This document shows positions 1 to 8,879 of a DNA stretch of 42,400 nt, piece after piece. Made by a program: the position numbers and the translations under genes. How positions within the stretch are numbered: position 1 is the stretch's first letter; every line of letters begins with the position of its first letter. The DNA is taken from NCBI GenBank assembly GCA_028703305.1, contig JAQVNC010000008.1:1-42400 (forward strand), read 5' to 3'. Under the pieces are notes generated by a model that worked only from the letters and a program-made list of their open reading frames with translations, was not told the DNA's origin and searched no databases. This DNA is from Patescibacteria group bacterium (GTDB lineage Bacteria > Patescibacteriota > Patescibacteriia > Patescibacteriales > GWC2-42-12).

Positions 1-1032
1 GAGGAAGTGGCTTTGGCGGAATTGCTCGTTAAGCTTCATCCTTGGGCAAATATGGTTAGGTACGCCAGGGGCGGCGGCGAGGCTATGACAGTAGCCGCGC
101 GCATAGCCAGGGCTCACTCCGGCAAGGATAAAATCGCCTTCTGCGGATATCATGGCTGGCAAGATTGGTATCTGGCCGCCAATTTGGCAAGTGATAAAAA
201 TTTGGACGGGCATTTGCTTTCCGGCTTGGAGCCAAGGGGCGTTCCGCGAGGATTAATCGGCACGGTTTTGCCATTTCACTATAATAATATTTCCGAATTG
301 GAAAAAATAGCCGCCAACAATAAAGATATCGGCGCCATCATCGTTGAAACGGTCCGCGACCATGAACCAAAAGATGACTTTTTAAAAAAAGTCAGGCGGA
401 TTGCCGATCGGATCAACGCTGTTTTAATTTTTGACGAGGTTACGGTTGGTTGGCGGTTGGCGGTTGGCGGCTCGCATTTAAAATACGGAGTAAATCCCGA
501 TATCGCGGTTTTTGCCAAAGCCATGGGCAATGGCTTTCCCATAGCCGCGATCATAGGCAAGCGGTCGGTAATGGATGACGCCCAGAAAACTTTTATCAGC
601 AGCACCTTCTGGACAGAGCGAATCGGTTCGGTTGCCGCGCTCGCTACCATTAAAAAATTACGCGCTAAAAATGTTCCGGCGCATTTAGCCAAGATCGGCC
701 AGCGGATCGGCCAAGGCTGGGAAAAACTGGCCTTGCGCCATGGGCTTAAAATCAGTGTCGCCGGCCCTTTCTGTTTAGTCGCTTTTGCCTTTGACTATGG
801 GGCGGAAAGCCAGGCAATACGAACATTATTCACCCAGGAAATGCTTAGGCGGGGATATTTAGCCTCAAGCAGCGTTTATGTGTCCTTGGCGCACACGGCC
901 AAGCTGGTAGATGATTATCTTAAAGCCGTTGATCAAGTTTTCGGCATTATTAAAAAGGCTATTGATGAAAATAAAGTGCGTGAATATTTAGAGGGTCCGG
1001 TGGCGCACGCCGGCTTTAAACGCCTTACTTAA
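1..1032 (+). CDS. Class III (glutamate-1-semialdehyde-like) aminotransferase, 5' end cut off
   Basis: PLP-dependent class III aminotransferase. The frame is open from base 1, so the gene begins upstream of the window and the GTG at 7 is probably not the real start: 343 residues are present against about 430 for the family, so roughly the first 90 are missing. Visible-part landmarks are the cofactor-phosphate loop GGEAMTVAARIARAHSG (25-41), HGW (51-53), FDEVTVGWR (144-152; Asp145 would hold the pyridine nitrogen) and FAKAMGNGFP (171-180) with the Schiff-base Lys173. The TFWTER segment that follows differs from the GSGT region of true haem-pathway HemL. That and the glycan neighbours suggest a sugar- or glycan-precursor transaminase. 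An SDR gene follows after 19 bp. The substrate is unknown; the family call is firm. Confidence 0.85.
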   Translation, partial: EEVALAELLVKLHPWANMVRYARGGGEAMTVAARIARAHSGKDKIAFCGYHGWQDWYLAANLASDKNLDGHLLSGLEPRGVPRGLIGTVLPFHYNNISELEKIAANNKDIGAIIVETVRDHEPKDDFLKKVRRIADRINAVLIFDEVTVGWRLAVGGSHLKYGVNPDIAVFAKAMGNGFPIAAIIGKRSVMDDAQKTFISSTFWTERIGSVAALATIKKLRAKNVPAHLAKIGQRIGQGWEKLALRHGLKISVAGPFCLVAFAFDYGAESQAIRTLFTQEMLRRGYLASSSVYVSLAHTAKLVDDYLKAVDQVFGIIKKAIDENKVREYLEGPVAHAGFKRLT

Positions 1033-1051
1033 TTAAATAATTTTTTAAAGT

Positions 1052-1855
1052 ATGAAAGTTAAAAAATTAGGCACCACTGGATTTTTAAAAGGCAAAGTCT
1101 GCTTAATCGCCGGCGGTGCGGGTTTTTTGGGAAAAAATTTTTCTAAAGCCATGGCCGCGGCGGGCGCCACGGTTATTATCGCGGATATCGATTCAATTAG
1201 CGGCGAGAAAATAGCAGAGGCTATCCGCCGGGCAACTAAAAATAATTCCGTTGTTTTTCACCGATGCGATATTAATCAAAAGCAAGAAGTTAATAAATTA
1301 GTCGAAGCGGTTGTTAAAAAATTCGGCCGGATTGACGCTTTGATTAATAACGCCGATCCCATGAATAAAAATCGCGGTAGGAAGTTTGAAGATGTTACCT
1401 ATGAAGATTTTTGCGAGAATATTAATTTGCACATCGGCGGATATTTTTTAATGGCTAAAGAAGTTGCCAAACAGATGAAAATGCAGGGCAAGGGAAATAT
1501 TATTAACATTGGTTCGATTTACGGCTGCTTCGCCCCTAAATTTGAAATTTATAAAAACACTGACATGACCATGCCAATAGAATACGCGGCGGCCAAAGGA
1601 GCGATAATCAATTTAACAAAATATTTAGCTTCTTATTTGGGCAAATACAATATCAGGGTGAATTGCCTTTCTCCGGGAGGAGTTTTTAACAACCAGCCGG
1701 AAAGTTTTGTAAAAAAATATTCGGCCGAAGTAATCCTTGGCCGAAGAATGGCCGAGCCGGAAGATTTGTCCGGAGTATTATTGTTTTTATTATCCAACGA
1801 GTCAGGCTACATGACCGGGCAAAATATTGTTGTGGACGGCGGCTGGTCTTTATAG
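1052..1855 (+). CDS. Short-chain dehydrogenase/reductase
   Basis: Classical SDR of 267 aa, NAD(P)-dependent. The nucleotide-binding turn AGGAGFLG is at residues 20-27, the NNAG-type structural motif reads NNAD (99-102), Ser155 lies in INIGSIYG, and the catalytic YxxxK is Tyr178/Lys182 in EYAAAKGA. The C-terminal stretch ending in GGWSL is typical of FabG-like enzymes. PtmA-type SDRs accompany sialic/legionaminic acid genes in Campylobacter, so a role in making or modifying a nonulosonic acid precursor is plausible but inferred from position. It lies 19 bp after the aminotransferase and 10 bp before the first neuB. There is no Shine-Dalgarno; the start follows an AT-rich spacer. Confidence 0.85.
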   Translation: MKVKKLGTTGFLKGKVCLIAGGAGFLGKNFSKAMAAAGATVIIADIDSISGEKIAEAIRRATKNNSVVFHRCDINQKQEVNKLVEAVVKKFGRIDALINNADPMNKNRGRKFEDVTYEDFCENINLHIGGYFLMAKEVAKQMKMQGKGNIINIGSIYGCFAPKFEIYKNTDMTMPIEYAAAKGAIINLTKYLASYLGKYNIRVNCLSPGGVFNNQPESFVKKYSAEVILGRRMAEPEDLSGVLLFLLSNESGYMTGQNIVVDGGWSL

Positions 1856-1865
1856 TTTTAATTAT

Positions 1866-2912
1866 ATGGCGATAAAAATAGAAAAAAAAGAAATTTCAGA
1901 TAAGGCGCCGGTTTTTATAATTGCCGAAGCCGGCGTGAACCATAACGGTGATATAAATTTAGCCAAGAAGCTGATAGACGTGGCCGTTACCAGCGGCGCC
2001 GACGCGGTAAAATTTCAAACTTTTACCGCTGAATTAATAGTGACTGAAACGGCCGAGCAGGCTGCCTACCAATCTAGAAATATCGGCAAAACCGAAACGC
2101 AGTATAAGATGCTTAAGCGCCTGGAATTAAGCGAGCAGGATCATTATGTTTTGCGCGATTATTGTGAAGAAAAAAATATCATTTTTTTATCAACCCCTTT
2201 TTCAGAAAAAGACGCGGATTTTTTAGAAACAGTCGGAGTGCCGGCTTATAAAACTTCCTCGGGTGAAATTACTAATCTGCCATTTTTAGAGCATATAGCT
2301 AAAAAAGGCAAACCAATTATTCTTGCCAGCGGCATGTCATCTTTAGAGGAGTTAAGGGCGGCCGCTCTAGTTATAAAGAAAGCGGGGAACCGTGATTTGG
2401 TTATTCTCCATTGCACTTCAAACTATCCGGCCGATCCTAAAAGCTTGAATTTGCGCGCTATTAAGACTATTAAAAATGAATTTGGCGCTTTAGCCGGGTA
2501 TTCCGACCATAGTGAGGGAAACCTGGCGAGCTTATTGGCAGTGGCTCTGGGCGCTTGCGTTATTGAAAAGCACTTTACCCTTGATAAAGCCATGGCGGGT
2601 CCGGACCATAAAGCGTCACTTAACCCCGAAGAGCTTAAAAATTTTGTTAAATCAATCAGGCAAGCGGAGGTCATGCTGGGAAGTTTTGAAAAAAAGTGCA
2701 GCCCTGAAGAAGAAAATTCAAAAATTTTTGGCCGAAAAAGCATCGTGGCGGCTAAAGACATAACGGCCGGAGCGGCCATCACGCGAAATGATTTGATTAT
2801 GAAGCGGCCGGGCTCGGGGATATCGCCCGCGGAAATTAATTCGGTAATTGGCAAGTCGGCTAAAATAAATATTTTAAAAGATAAGATTATAATATGGGAA
2901 ATGATAAAATGA
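1866..2912 (+). CDS. neuB: N-acetylneuraminate/nonulosonate synthase family (NeuB-like), copy 1
   Basis: Condenses phosphoenolpyruvate with a 6-carbon amino sugar to give a 9-carbon nonulosonic acid (sialic, legionaminic or pseudaminic type). The N-terminal TIM barrel shows IIAEAGVNHNGD and AVKFQTF. The C-terminal antifreeze-like SAF domain shows GRKSIVAAKDI and KRPGSGI. I chose ATG 1866 (348 aa) over the longer TTG frame at 1827: family proteins begin just before the IIAEAGVNHNG strand, and the longer form would run back over the SDR stop. The TGA stop overlaps the next ATG (ATGA). A second, divergent synthase lies at 15329-16357. Which nonulosonic acid is made cannot be read from sequence alone. 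Confidence 0.92.
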   Translation: MAIKIEKKEISDKAPVFIIAEAGVNHNGDINLAKKLIDVAVTSGADAVKFQTFTAELIVTETAEQAAYQSRNIGKTETQYKMLKRLELSEQDHYVLRDYCEEKNIIFLSTPFSEKDADFLETVGVPAYKTSSGEITNLPFLEHIAKKGKPIILASGMSSLEELRAAALVIKKAGNRDLVILHCTSNYPADPKSLNLRAIKTIKNEFGALAGYSDHSEGNLASLLAVALGACVIEKHFTLDKAMAGPDHKASLNPEELKNFVKSIRQAEVMLGSFEKKCSPEEENSKIFGRKSIVAAKDITAGAAITRNDLIMKRPGSGISPAEINSVIGKSAKINILKDKIIIWEMIK

Positions 2913-3859
2913 AAAAAATTTTAATCGCCGGCGGCGCCGGATTTATCGGCTCGCGTTTAGCCAATAAGCTTATTTTTTTAGGCTACAAAGTAATAATTTT
3001 AGATAATCTTTCCACCGGTAAAAAAGAGAATGTAACTGGCGCGGCGAAGTTTTATCTGGCTGACATAAGAGATGAAAAATCGGTAGAAAAGATTTTTAAA
3101 AAAGAGCGGCCGGAAATCGTTATTAACCAGGCGGCCAAAGTCTATTGGAGCGAAAAAGAGAAAAATCAGCTTTTGGATATTTCGGTCAGCCTCATGGGAA
3201 CAATTAATTTATTAAACAGTTGCGTTAAGCACGGCGCTAAAAAATTCATTTTTGCCTCAACAATCTCTGTCTACGGCCGCCGGCCGGATAAAAAGCGCGT
3301 TAAAGAAACGGAAATAATAGCATGCGATAATATTCCCTTAGCTATTTTTTCATACGCGTCCGCAAAAAACGCTGCGGAACAATATATTTATTATTTTAAT
3401 AAAAAATTTAAGCTGGATTACGCGATTTTGCGCTACGGCCATGTTTATGGGCCGGGCCAAACCGGCCAAAGAGATGTTATTTCAATTTTTATGGAAAACT
3501 TTTTGAAGAATAAGCCATTGCTGGTAGCCGGCGGCGGCGGGCAGTTTAGGGATTATGTTTATATTGAAGACGTTGTTGAAGCGACCATTTCGGCGGTTAA
3601 GAAAAAAAATAACGGCATATTTAATATCGGCGGCGGCCAGGCGGTAACGGTTAATAATTTAATAAATATATTTAGTAAGATATTTAAAAAAAATATTAAA
3701 ATAAAAAATATAAAATCAGTAGAAAGGCCGGATGGCAGGCTTATGGATATTTCTAAAGCAAAAAGAGAATTAAAGTGGTCTCCCAGATTTTCCATGGAAG
3801 CGGGCTTAAGAAAAATTGTTTTAGATTATTTTAATAAAAAACAATCAAAAATAAAATGA
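2909..3859 (+). CDS. NAD-dependent epimerase/dehydratase (extended SDR)
   Basis: Extended SDR of 316 aa acting on nucleotide sugars. It begins with the NAD turn IAGGAGFIGSRL and an acidic residue ending the second strand (LDNLSTGK). ASTISVYG supplies the Ser/Thr and SYASAKNAAEQ the YxxxK pair. RYGHVYGPGQ and GGGQFRDYVYIEDV are the usual substrate-side motifs of UDP-glucose 4-epimerase-like proteins. I chose ATG 2909, which makes a 4-bp ATGA overlap with neuB, over the in-frame ATG at 2894. It overlaps neuC by ATGA at its end, so the three genes are probably translationally coupled. The exact reaction (4-epimerase, dehydratase or reductase) cannot be fixed. Confidence 0.85.
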   Translation: MKKILIAGGAGFIGSRLANKLIFLGYKVIILDNLSTGKKENVTGAAKFYLADIRDEKSVEKIFKKERPEIVINQAAKVYWSEKEKNQLLDISVSLMGTINLLNSCVKHGAKKFIFASTISVYGRRPDKKRVKETEIIACDNIPLAIFSYASAKNAAEQYIYYFNKKFKLDYAILRYGHVYGPGQTGQRDVISIFMENFLKNKPLLVAGGGGQFRDYVYIEDVVEATISAVKKKNNGIFNIGGGQAVTVNNLINIFSKIFKKNIKIKNIKSVERPDGRLMDISKAKRELKWSPRFSMEAGLRKIVLDYFNKKQSKIK

Positions 3860-5031
3860 AAAAGAAAGCTAAAAAAATAATAGGCGTGCTAACCGGAGTT
3901 AGGGCCGAGTATGGCCTCTTAAAGCCCGTTATGGAGCAAATAGTAAAAAGCAAAAATCTGCGATTGGCTACTTTGGTCACCGGCTGCCATTTAGATAAAA
4001 ATTCAGGCTACACCATAAAAGATATAATAAACGATGGGTTTAAAGTTGACGCGAAAATTCCCATGTACGGAAATTCAGGGCCAGCGGATCTCCGAATTCC
4101 TTTGTCTTTAAGCAGGGGTTTAAGCGGCATAACCAAGGCGCTAAAAAAAATAAAACCGGATTTTCTTTTGCTCTTAGGAGACAGGGGCGAGGCTTTAATG
4201 GGCGCGATAGCGGCCGCTTACCTTAATATCCCGATTGCCCATATCCACGGCGGCGATCAGTGCGCCGGAGCCGATATTGACGATAATCTAAGGCATGCCA
4301 TAACAAAACTGGCCCATATCCATTTTCCGGCTACAAAAAAAAGCGCCCAAAGAATAGCGAGTTTAGGCGAAGAAGGCTGGAGAATCCATACGGTGGGCGC
4401 GCCTGGCCTGGATTCCATACTCAATCGTAAACTGCCGTCGAGGGCTAAAGTGGCTAATTTATTAAATCTAGATTTAAATAAACCGATTATCCTTTTACTC
4501 CAGCATGCCGTTTCTTCAGAGACGGAAAAAGCGGAAAAACAGATGGAAGAAACAATGCGGGCGATTATAGAATTAAATTTTCAGACGGTTATTATTTATC
4601 CCAATACCGACCCCGGCAATCTGGCAATCGTTAAAATTATTGAAAAATATAAAAATAACCCATTTTTACGGGCAAAAAAATCTCTGCCTCATGATATTTT
4701 TTTAGGGTTGATGAAAATAGCGGATGTTATGGTAGGAAATTCAAGCAGCGCTATTGTAGAGGCTCCGTCCTTTAAATTACCGGTTGTTAATATAGGCATA
4801 AGGCAGGCGGACCGGGAAAGAAGCAATAATATTATAGACGTAAATCATGATAGCAAGGAAATAAAAAAAGCAATTCTTAAAGCGGTCTACGACAATAAAT
4901 TTAAACTGAAAGTAAAGCGGGGCAAAAGCCCTTACGGCGACGGCAAGTCGGCCGAGAGAATTATTGATGTTTTATCAAAAATAAAAGTCGATGAAAAATT
5001 ATTAAGAAAGAAATTTATTTCGCGGAGTTAA
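3856..5031 (+). CDS. neuC: Hydrolysing UDP-N-acetylglucosamine 2-epimerase (NeuC/LegG type), copy 1
   Basis: GT-B-fold enzyme that epimerises UDP-GlcNAc (or a diacetamido derivative) at C2 and releases UDP, giving the ManNAc-type substrate for NeuB. GVLTGVRAEYGLLKPV at the N-terminus, LVTGCHLDKNSG, LLLGDRGEALMGA, IAHIHGGDQCAG with DDNLRHAITKLAHIHF, and VGNSSSAIVEAPSF are all NeuC/LegG family landmarks. At 391 aa the length is normal (about 380). It starts inside the previous stop (ATGA at 3856) and is followed after 7 bp by the WbqC gene. A paralogue is at 11239-12405, and the pair could serve two different nonulosonic acids or two steps of one route. Confidence 0.92.
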   Translation: MKKKAKKIIGVLTGVRAEYGLLKPVMEQIVKSKNLRLATLVTGCHLDKNSGYTIKDIINDGFKVDAKIPMYGNSGPADLRIPLSLSRGLSGITKALKKIKPDFLLLLGDRGEALMGAIAAAYLNIPIAHIHGGDQCAGADIDDNLRHAITKLAHIHFPATKKSAQRIASLGEEGWRIHTVGAPGLDSILNRKLPSRAKVANLLNLDLNKPIILLLQHAVSSETEKAEKQMEETMRAIIELNFQTVIIYPNTDPGNLAIVKIIEKYKNNPFLRAKKSLPHDIFLGLMKIADVMVGNSSSAIVEAPSFKLPVVNIGIRQADRERSNNIIDVNHDSKEIKKAILKAVYDNKFKLKVKRGKSPYGDGKSAERIIDVLSKIKVDEKLLRKKFISRS

Positions 5032-5038
5032 TAATTTT

Positions 5039-5761
5039 ATGATACTTTCAGGCCATCAACCGGAATATTTGCCATATCTTGGCTATATTTATAAAATCGC
5101 CAAAGCTGATAAGTTTATTTTAGTGGATCATATCCAATATTTGCAAAAGAGTTTCCAGAACAGCAATAGAATCAGAACCGCGCCCGGCGAAAACGGTTTT
5201 GCTTGGCTAACCGTGCCGGTAATAACTCATGGCCGCAGGTATCAAAAAATAAGCGAGGTGGAAATTGATAATTCTTCGGACTGGGGCAAAAAACATTGGA
5301 AAACCATTTATTTAAATTATAAAAATACCCCCTTTTTTAAAGATTATGAAGATTTTTTTGAAAAATTGTACTTAAAAAAATGGGATAAATTAGCCGACTT
5401 AACCGAAGCGATTATTTATTATTTAGTGGAACAGCTGGAAATTAAAACGCCAATTTACAAAAGTTCAGATTACAATTTCAAGGGCGCTAAGACTGATTTA
5501 TTGATTGAGATGTGCGAAGCGCTGGGGGCGGATACTTATTTATCCGGCCAAGGAGCTAAATGCTACGTGGAAGAAGAAAAATTCAAAGCCCGAGGCTTAA
5601 ATCATGTGTTTTCTGATTTTAACCATCCGGTTTATAAGCAAAAATACGAACCATTCGTCGAAAATTTATCGGTAATTGATTTATTGTTTAATCATGGCCA
5701 GGAGGCTAAAAAAATAATTGAGAATTCATTTTATGAAAATAAAGAAAATAAACCAGAATAA
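5039..5761 (+). CDS. WbqC family protein
   Basis: WbqC-like protein of 240 aa. The family is recurrent in O-antigen and surface-glycan loci and its biochemical role is not settled. The signature is the N-terminal SGHQPEYLPYLGYIYKI, followed by LVDHIQYLQKSFQNSNRI and later YLSGQGAKCYVEE. No signal peptide or membrane segment is visible, so it should be cytoplasmic. The 3' end overlaps the next methyltransferase by 29 bp. Its place between neuC and the methyltransferases suggests it modifies an amino-sugar nucleotide, but that is inference. Confidence 0.8.
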   Translation: MILSGHQPEYLPYLGYIYKIAKADKFILVDHIQYLQKSFQNSNRIRTAPGENGFAWLTVPVITHGRRYQKISEVEIDNSSDWGKKHWKTIYLNYKNTPFFKDYEDFFEKLYLKKWDKLADLTEAIIYYLVEQLEIKTPIYKSSDYNFKGAKTDLLIEMCEALGADTYLSGQGAKCYVEEEKFKARGLNHVFSDFNHPVYKQKYEPFVENLSVIDLLFNHGQEAKKIIENSFYENKENKPE

Positions 5762-6404
5762 TAGGTGGGAAGAATTATATAAAAAAGGCCAGTACCAAGG
5801 CAGCTATCCCAATGAAGATGTTATCAGATTTATTCAGCATCATTTTCCCGACAGGGAAAAGAGAAAAAATATTAAAATTTTGGATTGGGGCTGCGGTACC
5901 GGCAGGCATGTCTGCTATTTGGCCAAAGAAGGCTTCTTAGCATATGGCGCGGAAGTTTCCGAAGCGGGCGTTAAGCTAACGAAAAAATGGCTTAATAAAG
6001 AAAAATTAAAAGCTAAAGTCGATGAAATAGACGGTTTAACCGCGCCCTACCGCGATAATTTTTTTGATGCTATTATAGAATGCGCGGTCTTGCAGCATAA
6101 TGAAAAAAATCAAATTAATGAAATCGCGGCCGAGATGAAACGGATCCTTAAGCCGGGCGGCCATATTTTTTCTTTATGCAAAGCCAAGCAAGATTCTTTA
6201 TTTAAGGGAGGCATGAGGCTGGAAAAAGACACTTTTTATATAAAAAATTCCGTTGAGACGCCTACCATTATTCATTTTTTTGACAGAAAAGAATTAAAGC
6301 TACTGTGGCATGAATTTACCGATATTAAGATTGAATACACCGAGAGAACGATAAATAATATGGCTAAAAAGGTTGCTCATTATATAGTCTGGGTAACAAA
6401 ATAA
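5733..6404 (+). CDS. Class I SAM-dependent methyltransferase (tandem copy A)
   Basis: Methyltransferase of 223 aa. Motif I is ILDWGCGTGRHVCYLAKEG, followed by an acidic residue at the end of the second strand (GAEVSE) and post-motif ILKPGGHIFSL. I chose ATG 5733 over the TTG at 5718 because it leaves a shorter overlap (29 bp) with the WbqC gene. It is clearly a paralogue of the next gene: both share a PNE/PDE-xx-V/IRF opening, a GRHxxYLAK motif, a HFFD/RKEL block and a xERTINN/LTRNN segment at similar positions. The likely role is O- or N-methylation of a glycan sugar; the acceptor is unknown. Confidence 0.85.
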   Translation: MKIKKINQNNRWEELYKKGQYQGSYPNEDVIRFIQHHFPDREKRKNIKILDWGCGTGRHVCYLAKEGFLAYGAEVSEAGVKLTKKWLNKEKLKAKVDEIDGLTAPYRDNFFDAIIECAVLQHNEKNQINEIAAEMKRILKPGGHIFSLCKAKQDSLFKGGMRLEKDTFYIKNSVETPTIIHFFDRKELKLLWHEFTDIKIEYTERTINNMAKKVAHYIVWVTK

Positions 6405-6419
6405 TTAATAATACAAAAT

Positions 6420-7061
6420 ATGAAAACATGGGAAAAATACAACAAAGTAACAAGAATAATGGTGCCGGACGAAAATCTGGTGCGGTTTGTCCAAAAGACC
6501 TTTCCGGATTTTAAAAAAAGAAAAAAGATAAAGATCTTGGACGCTGGCTTTGCTTCGGGCCGCCATTTAGTCTATCTGGCTAAACAAGGCTTTGATGTAC
6601 GCGGTTTTGATTATTCCAACGAAAGTTTAAAATTCGCAAAAAATTGGTTAAAAAAAGAAAAATTGGCAATAGAAGTAAAGCAAGCGGATATATTAAAATT
6701 GCCGTATAAGGATAATTCGTTTGATGTTTTTATTGAAATAGGGATGGTAGAGCACTTTTTTTCAGGAGATAGGGAGAAGGCCATAAGCGAAGCTTTCCGA
6801 GTTTTAAAGCCGGGCGGGCGCCTTTTCTTTATTGTTAAAAAAACAGGAGACTATTTAGAGGGTGCGGGCAAGAAATTGGAAAAGGGCACGTATTTAATAA
6901 ATGAGTCTTTCATAAAAGACACTCCGTATCATTTCTTTGATAAAAAAGAGCTTAAGGCCCTGCTTAAAAATTTTAAAGAATTAGATTTAAATTACACTAT
7001 CTTAACCAGAAATAATACGATCGTGGAAATACATGATTGGATCGCTATCGCCAAAAAATAA
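6420..7061 (+). CDS. Class I SAM-dependent methyltransferase (tandem copy B)
   Basis: 213 aa. Motif I is ILDAGFASGRHLVYLAKQG, an atypical form: the usual GxGxG turn reads AGFASG, so the middle glycine is lost. The partner acidic residue follows in GFDYSNES, then ADILKLPYKDNSFDVF and VLKPGGRLFFI. It lies 15 bp after its paralogue and most likely arose by tandem duplication. SAM binding is expected because the acidic residue and strand 4 are kept. It is probably a second sugar-tailoring methyltransferase of the same glycan; target unknown. Confidence 0.85.
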   Translation: MKTWEKYNKVTRIMVPDENLVRFVQKTFPDFKKRKKIKILDAGFASGRHLVYLAKQGFDVRGFDYSNESLKFAKNWLKKEKLAIEVKQADILKLPYKDNSFDVFIEIGMVEHFFSGDREKAISEAFRVLKPGGRLFFIVKKTGDYLEGAGKKLEKGTYLINESFIKDTPYHFFDKKELKALLKNFKELDLNYTILTRNNTIVEIHDWIAIAKK

Positions 7062-7072
7062 TTTAAATATTT

Positions 7073-7726
7073 ATGAAAAAAATACTTGTTATTGCTCCCC
7101 ACCCCGACGATGAAGTCTTGGGCTGCGGCGGGACGATTAAAAAATATGTAAAAGCCGGCGACGAGGTTTTTCTCGGCATTGTCACTAAAGCCTACGCGCC
7201 AGATTGGAGCGAGAAATACATGGAAGACAAGCTGGTGGACATAAAAAAATCCAACGCGGTCTTAGGGTTTAAAAAAACATATTTTCTAGATCTGCCGACC
7301 GTTAAGCTAGATACAATCCCGCGCAAGGAATTAAATGATAAAATAAGAGGATTGGTTAAAGAGGTTGACCCTGATATTTTATTTATTCCTCATGTTGGAG
7401 ACTTAAACCATGACCATCGTTTGGTTTTTGAAGCCTGCCTGGTCGCCGCCAGGCCGACCGGGAATAAAATAAAAAAGATTTTAGCTTATGAAACTCTTTC
7501 GGAAGCCTCGCGAGGGGCAAAACAGTTTACGCCTAACGCTTATATGGATATAACAAAAACTTTAAAAGATAAATTAAAGGCCATAGCCTGCTATAAAAGT
7601 GAACTGCAAAAATATCCTCACCCCAGGTCATTAGAAGGCATAACCGCCTTGGCCAAGAAGAGGGGAACGGAATCAGGATTATTGGCGGCCGAAGCTTTTA
7701 TGGTTATCAGGGAAATTTTAAGTTAA
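7073..7726 (+). CDS. PIG-L/LmbE family deacetylase
   Basis: Zinc-dependent N-deacetylase of the PIG-L family, 217 aa, the usual length. The metal-binding motif is at the very N-terminus, APHPDDEVLGCGGTIKK (HPDDE), and the second metal histidine is in LNHDHRLVFEA. The ending SGLLAAEAFMVIRE is also family-typical. In surface-glycan loci such enzymes remove N-acetyl groups from sugar nucleotides or lipid-linked sugars, making a free amine that can then be re-acylated. No acyltransferase is visible in this window. The gene sits 11 bp after a methyltransferase and 18 bp before the DegT aminotransferase. The substrate is unknown. Confidence 0.88.
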   Translation: MKKILVIAPHPDDEVLGCGGTIKKYVKAGDEVFLGIVTKAYAPDWSEKYMEDKLVDIKKSNAVLGFKKTYFLDLPTVKLDTIPRKELNDKIRGLVKEVDPDILFIPHVGDLNHDHRLVFEACLVAARPTGNKIKKILAYETLSEASRGAKQFTPNAYMDITKTLKDKLKAIACYKSELQKYPHPRSLEGITALAKKRGTESGLLAAEAFMVIREILS

Positions 7727-7744
7727 AATTTTAATATTTAAAAT

Positions 7745-8875
7745 ATGAAAAAATATCCCGTAGCCAAACCTTATATAACGGCTGAAGATAAAGCCGGCGT
7801 TTTAGCGGTTTTAAATTCCGATCAGCTTAGCTTAGGCCCGGTCTACAAAAAATTTGAAAAAAAGTTTGCCAAAAAAATCGGCGTAAAATACGCCTGCGCC
7901 GTTTCCAGCGGCACGGCCGGTTTGCATTTGGTCCTTTTAGCTTGCGGCATTAAAGCCGGCGATGAAGTAATTACCACGCCTTTTTCTTTCGTGGCTTCGG
8001 CCAATTCCATTTTATATGTTGGCGCTAAGCCGGTTTTCGTTGATATTGATCCTTTAACTTATAACATGGACCCTTTAAAAATTGAAGCCAAAATCACTAA
8101 AAAAACCAAAGCTATTTTAGCGGTTCATATTTTTGGCCAGCCCAGCGAGATGGATCCGATCAGGCGGATAGCCAAAAAATATAAATTGCAAATAATTGAA
8201 GATGCCTGCGAATCAATCGGCGCTACTTATAAGGCCAAGCAAGCCGGGACTTTCGGCCAAGCCGGGGTTTTCGCTTTTTATCCCAATAAGCAAATGACTA
8301 CGGGCGAGGGCGGTATGATTGTGACCAATGACAAAAAAATTTACGAGATCTGCGATAGCTTAAGAAACCAGGGCCGGGCGAATAATGATCAATGGCTGGA
8401 CCATAAATATTTAGGCTATAATTACCGGCTGGACGAAATGAGCTCCGCTTTGGGCGTAAGCCAATTGGCAAAACTTGATTTTATGATAAGCGAGCGCAGA
8501 AAAATCGCCGCCTGGTACGGCAATATATTAAAGCCGCTAAGCAATATAATTCAGGCCCCGGTAACGGCCGCTAATAACACCCATACCTGGTTCGTTTATG
8601 TCGTTAAAATAAAAAATAAAAAAATTAACCGCGATTTGTTAATGAAAAATCTAAAGAAAGCCGGCGTTAGCACAAAACTTTATTTGCCCTCAATCCATTT
8701 ATTTGATTTTTATAAAAAAATGTTTGGCTATAAAAAAGGCGATTTTCCGATTGCCGAGGCAGTAAGCTCATCCAGCTTGGCTTTGCCGATTTACATAGGC
8801 TTAACCAAAAAAGATTGCGAACTTATAATTAATGCTTTAGCGAGCCAGATTGATAAATTAAATAAAGTTAAATAA
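7745..8875 (+). CDS. DegT/DnrJ/EryC1/StrS (LegC/ArnB-type) sugar aminotransferase
   Basis: PLP-dependent sugar aminotransferase, 376 aa. It aminates a 4-keto sugar nucleotide, normally the product of a 4,6-dehydratase. AVSSGTAGLHL binds the cofactor phosphate, EDACESIGATY holds the pyridine-contacting Asp, and FYPNKQMTTGEGG carries the Schiff-base Lys182. NYRLDEMSSALGVSQL is typical of the family C-terminal half. The next gene, only 4 bp away, encodes a UDP-HexNAc 4,6-dehydratase, so the two together should make a 4-amino-4,6-dideoxy sugar, as in legionaminic (LegB/LegC) or pseudaminic (PseB/PseC) acid synthesis. The LegC-versus-PseC choice is not resolved. Confidence 0.9.
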   Translation: MKKYPVAKPYITAEDKAGVLAVLNSDQLSLGPVYKKFEKKFAKKIGVKYACAVSSGTAGLHLVLLACGIKAGDEVITTPFSFVASANSILYVGAKPVFVDIDPLTYNMDPLKIEAKITKKTKAILAVHIFGQPSEMDPIRRIAKKYKLQIIEDACESIGATYKAKQAGTFGQAGVFAFYPNKQMTTGEGGMIVTNDKKIYEICDSLRNQGRANNDQWLDHKYLGYNYRLDEMSSALGVSQLAKLDFMISERRKIAAWYGNILKPLSNIIQAPVTAANNTHTWFVYVVKIKNKKINRDLLMKNLKKAGVSTKLYLPSIHLFDFYKKMFGYKKGDFPIAEAVSSSSLALPIYIGLTKKDCELIINALASQIDKLNKVK

Positions 8876-8879
8876 TTTT

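Noticed and set aside
279-692. 137-codon minus-strand frame opposite the aminotransferase
   Set aside because: It is a shadow of the class III aminotransferase, which has conserved catalytic motifs here.
7-1032. GTG at 7 as start of the aminotransferase
   Set aside because: The frame is open to base 1 and family members have about 90 more residues at the N-terminus.
2512-2763. 83-codon frame inside neuB
   Set aside because: It overlaps a conserved gene in another frame and has no family features.
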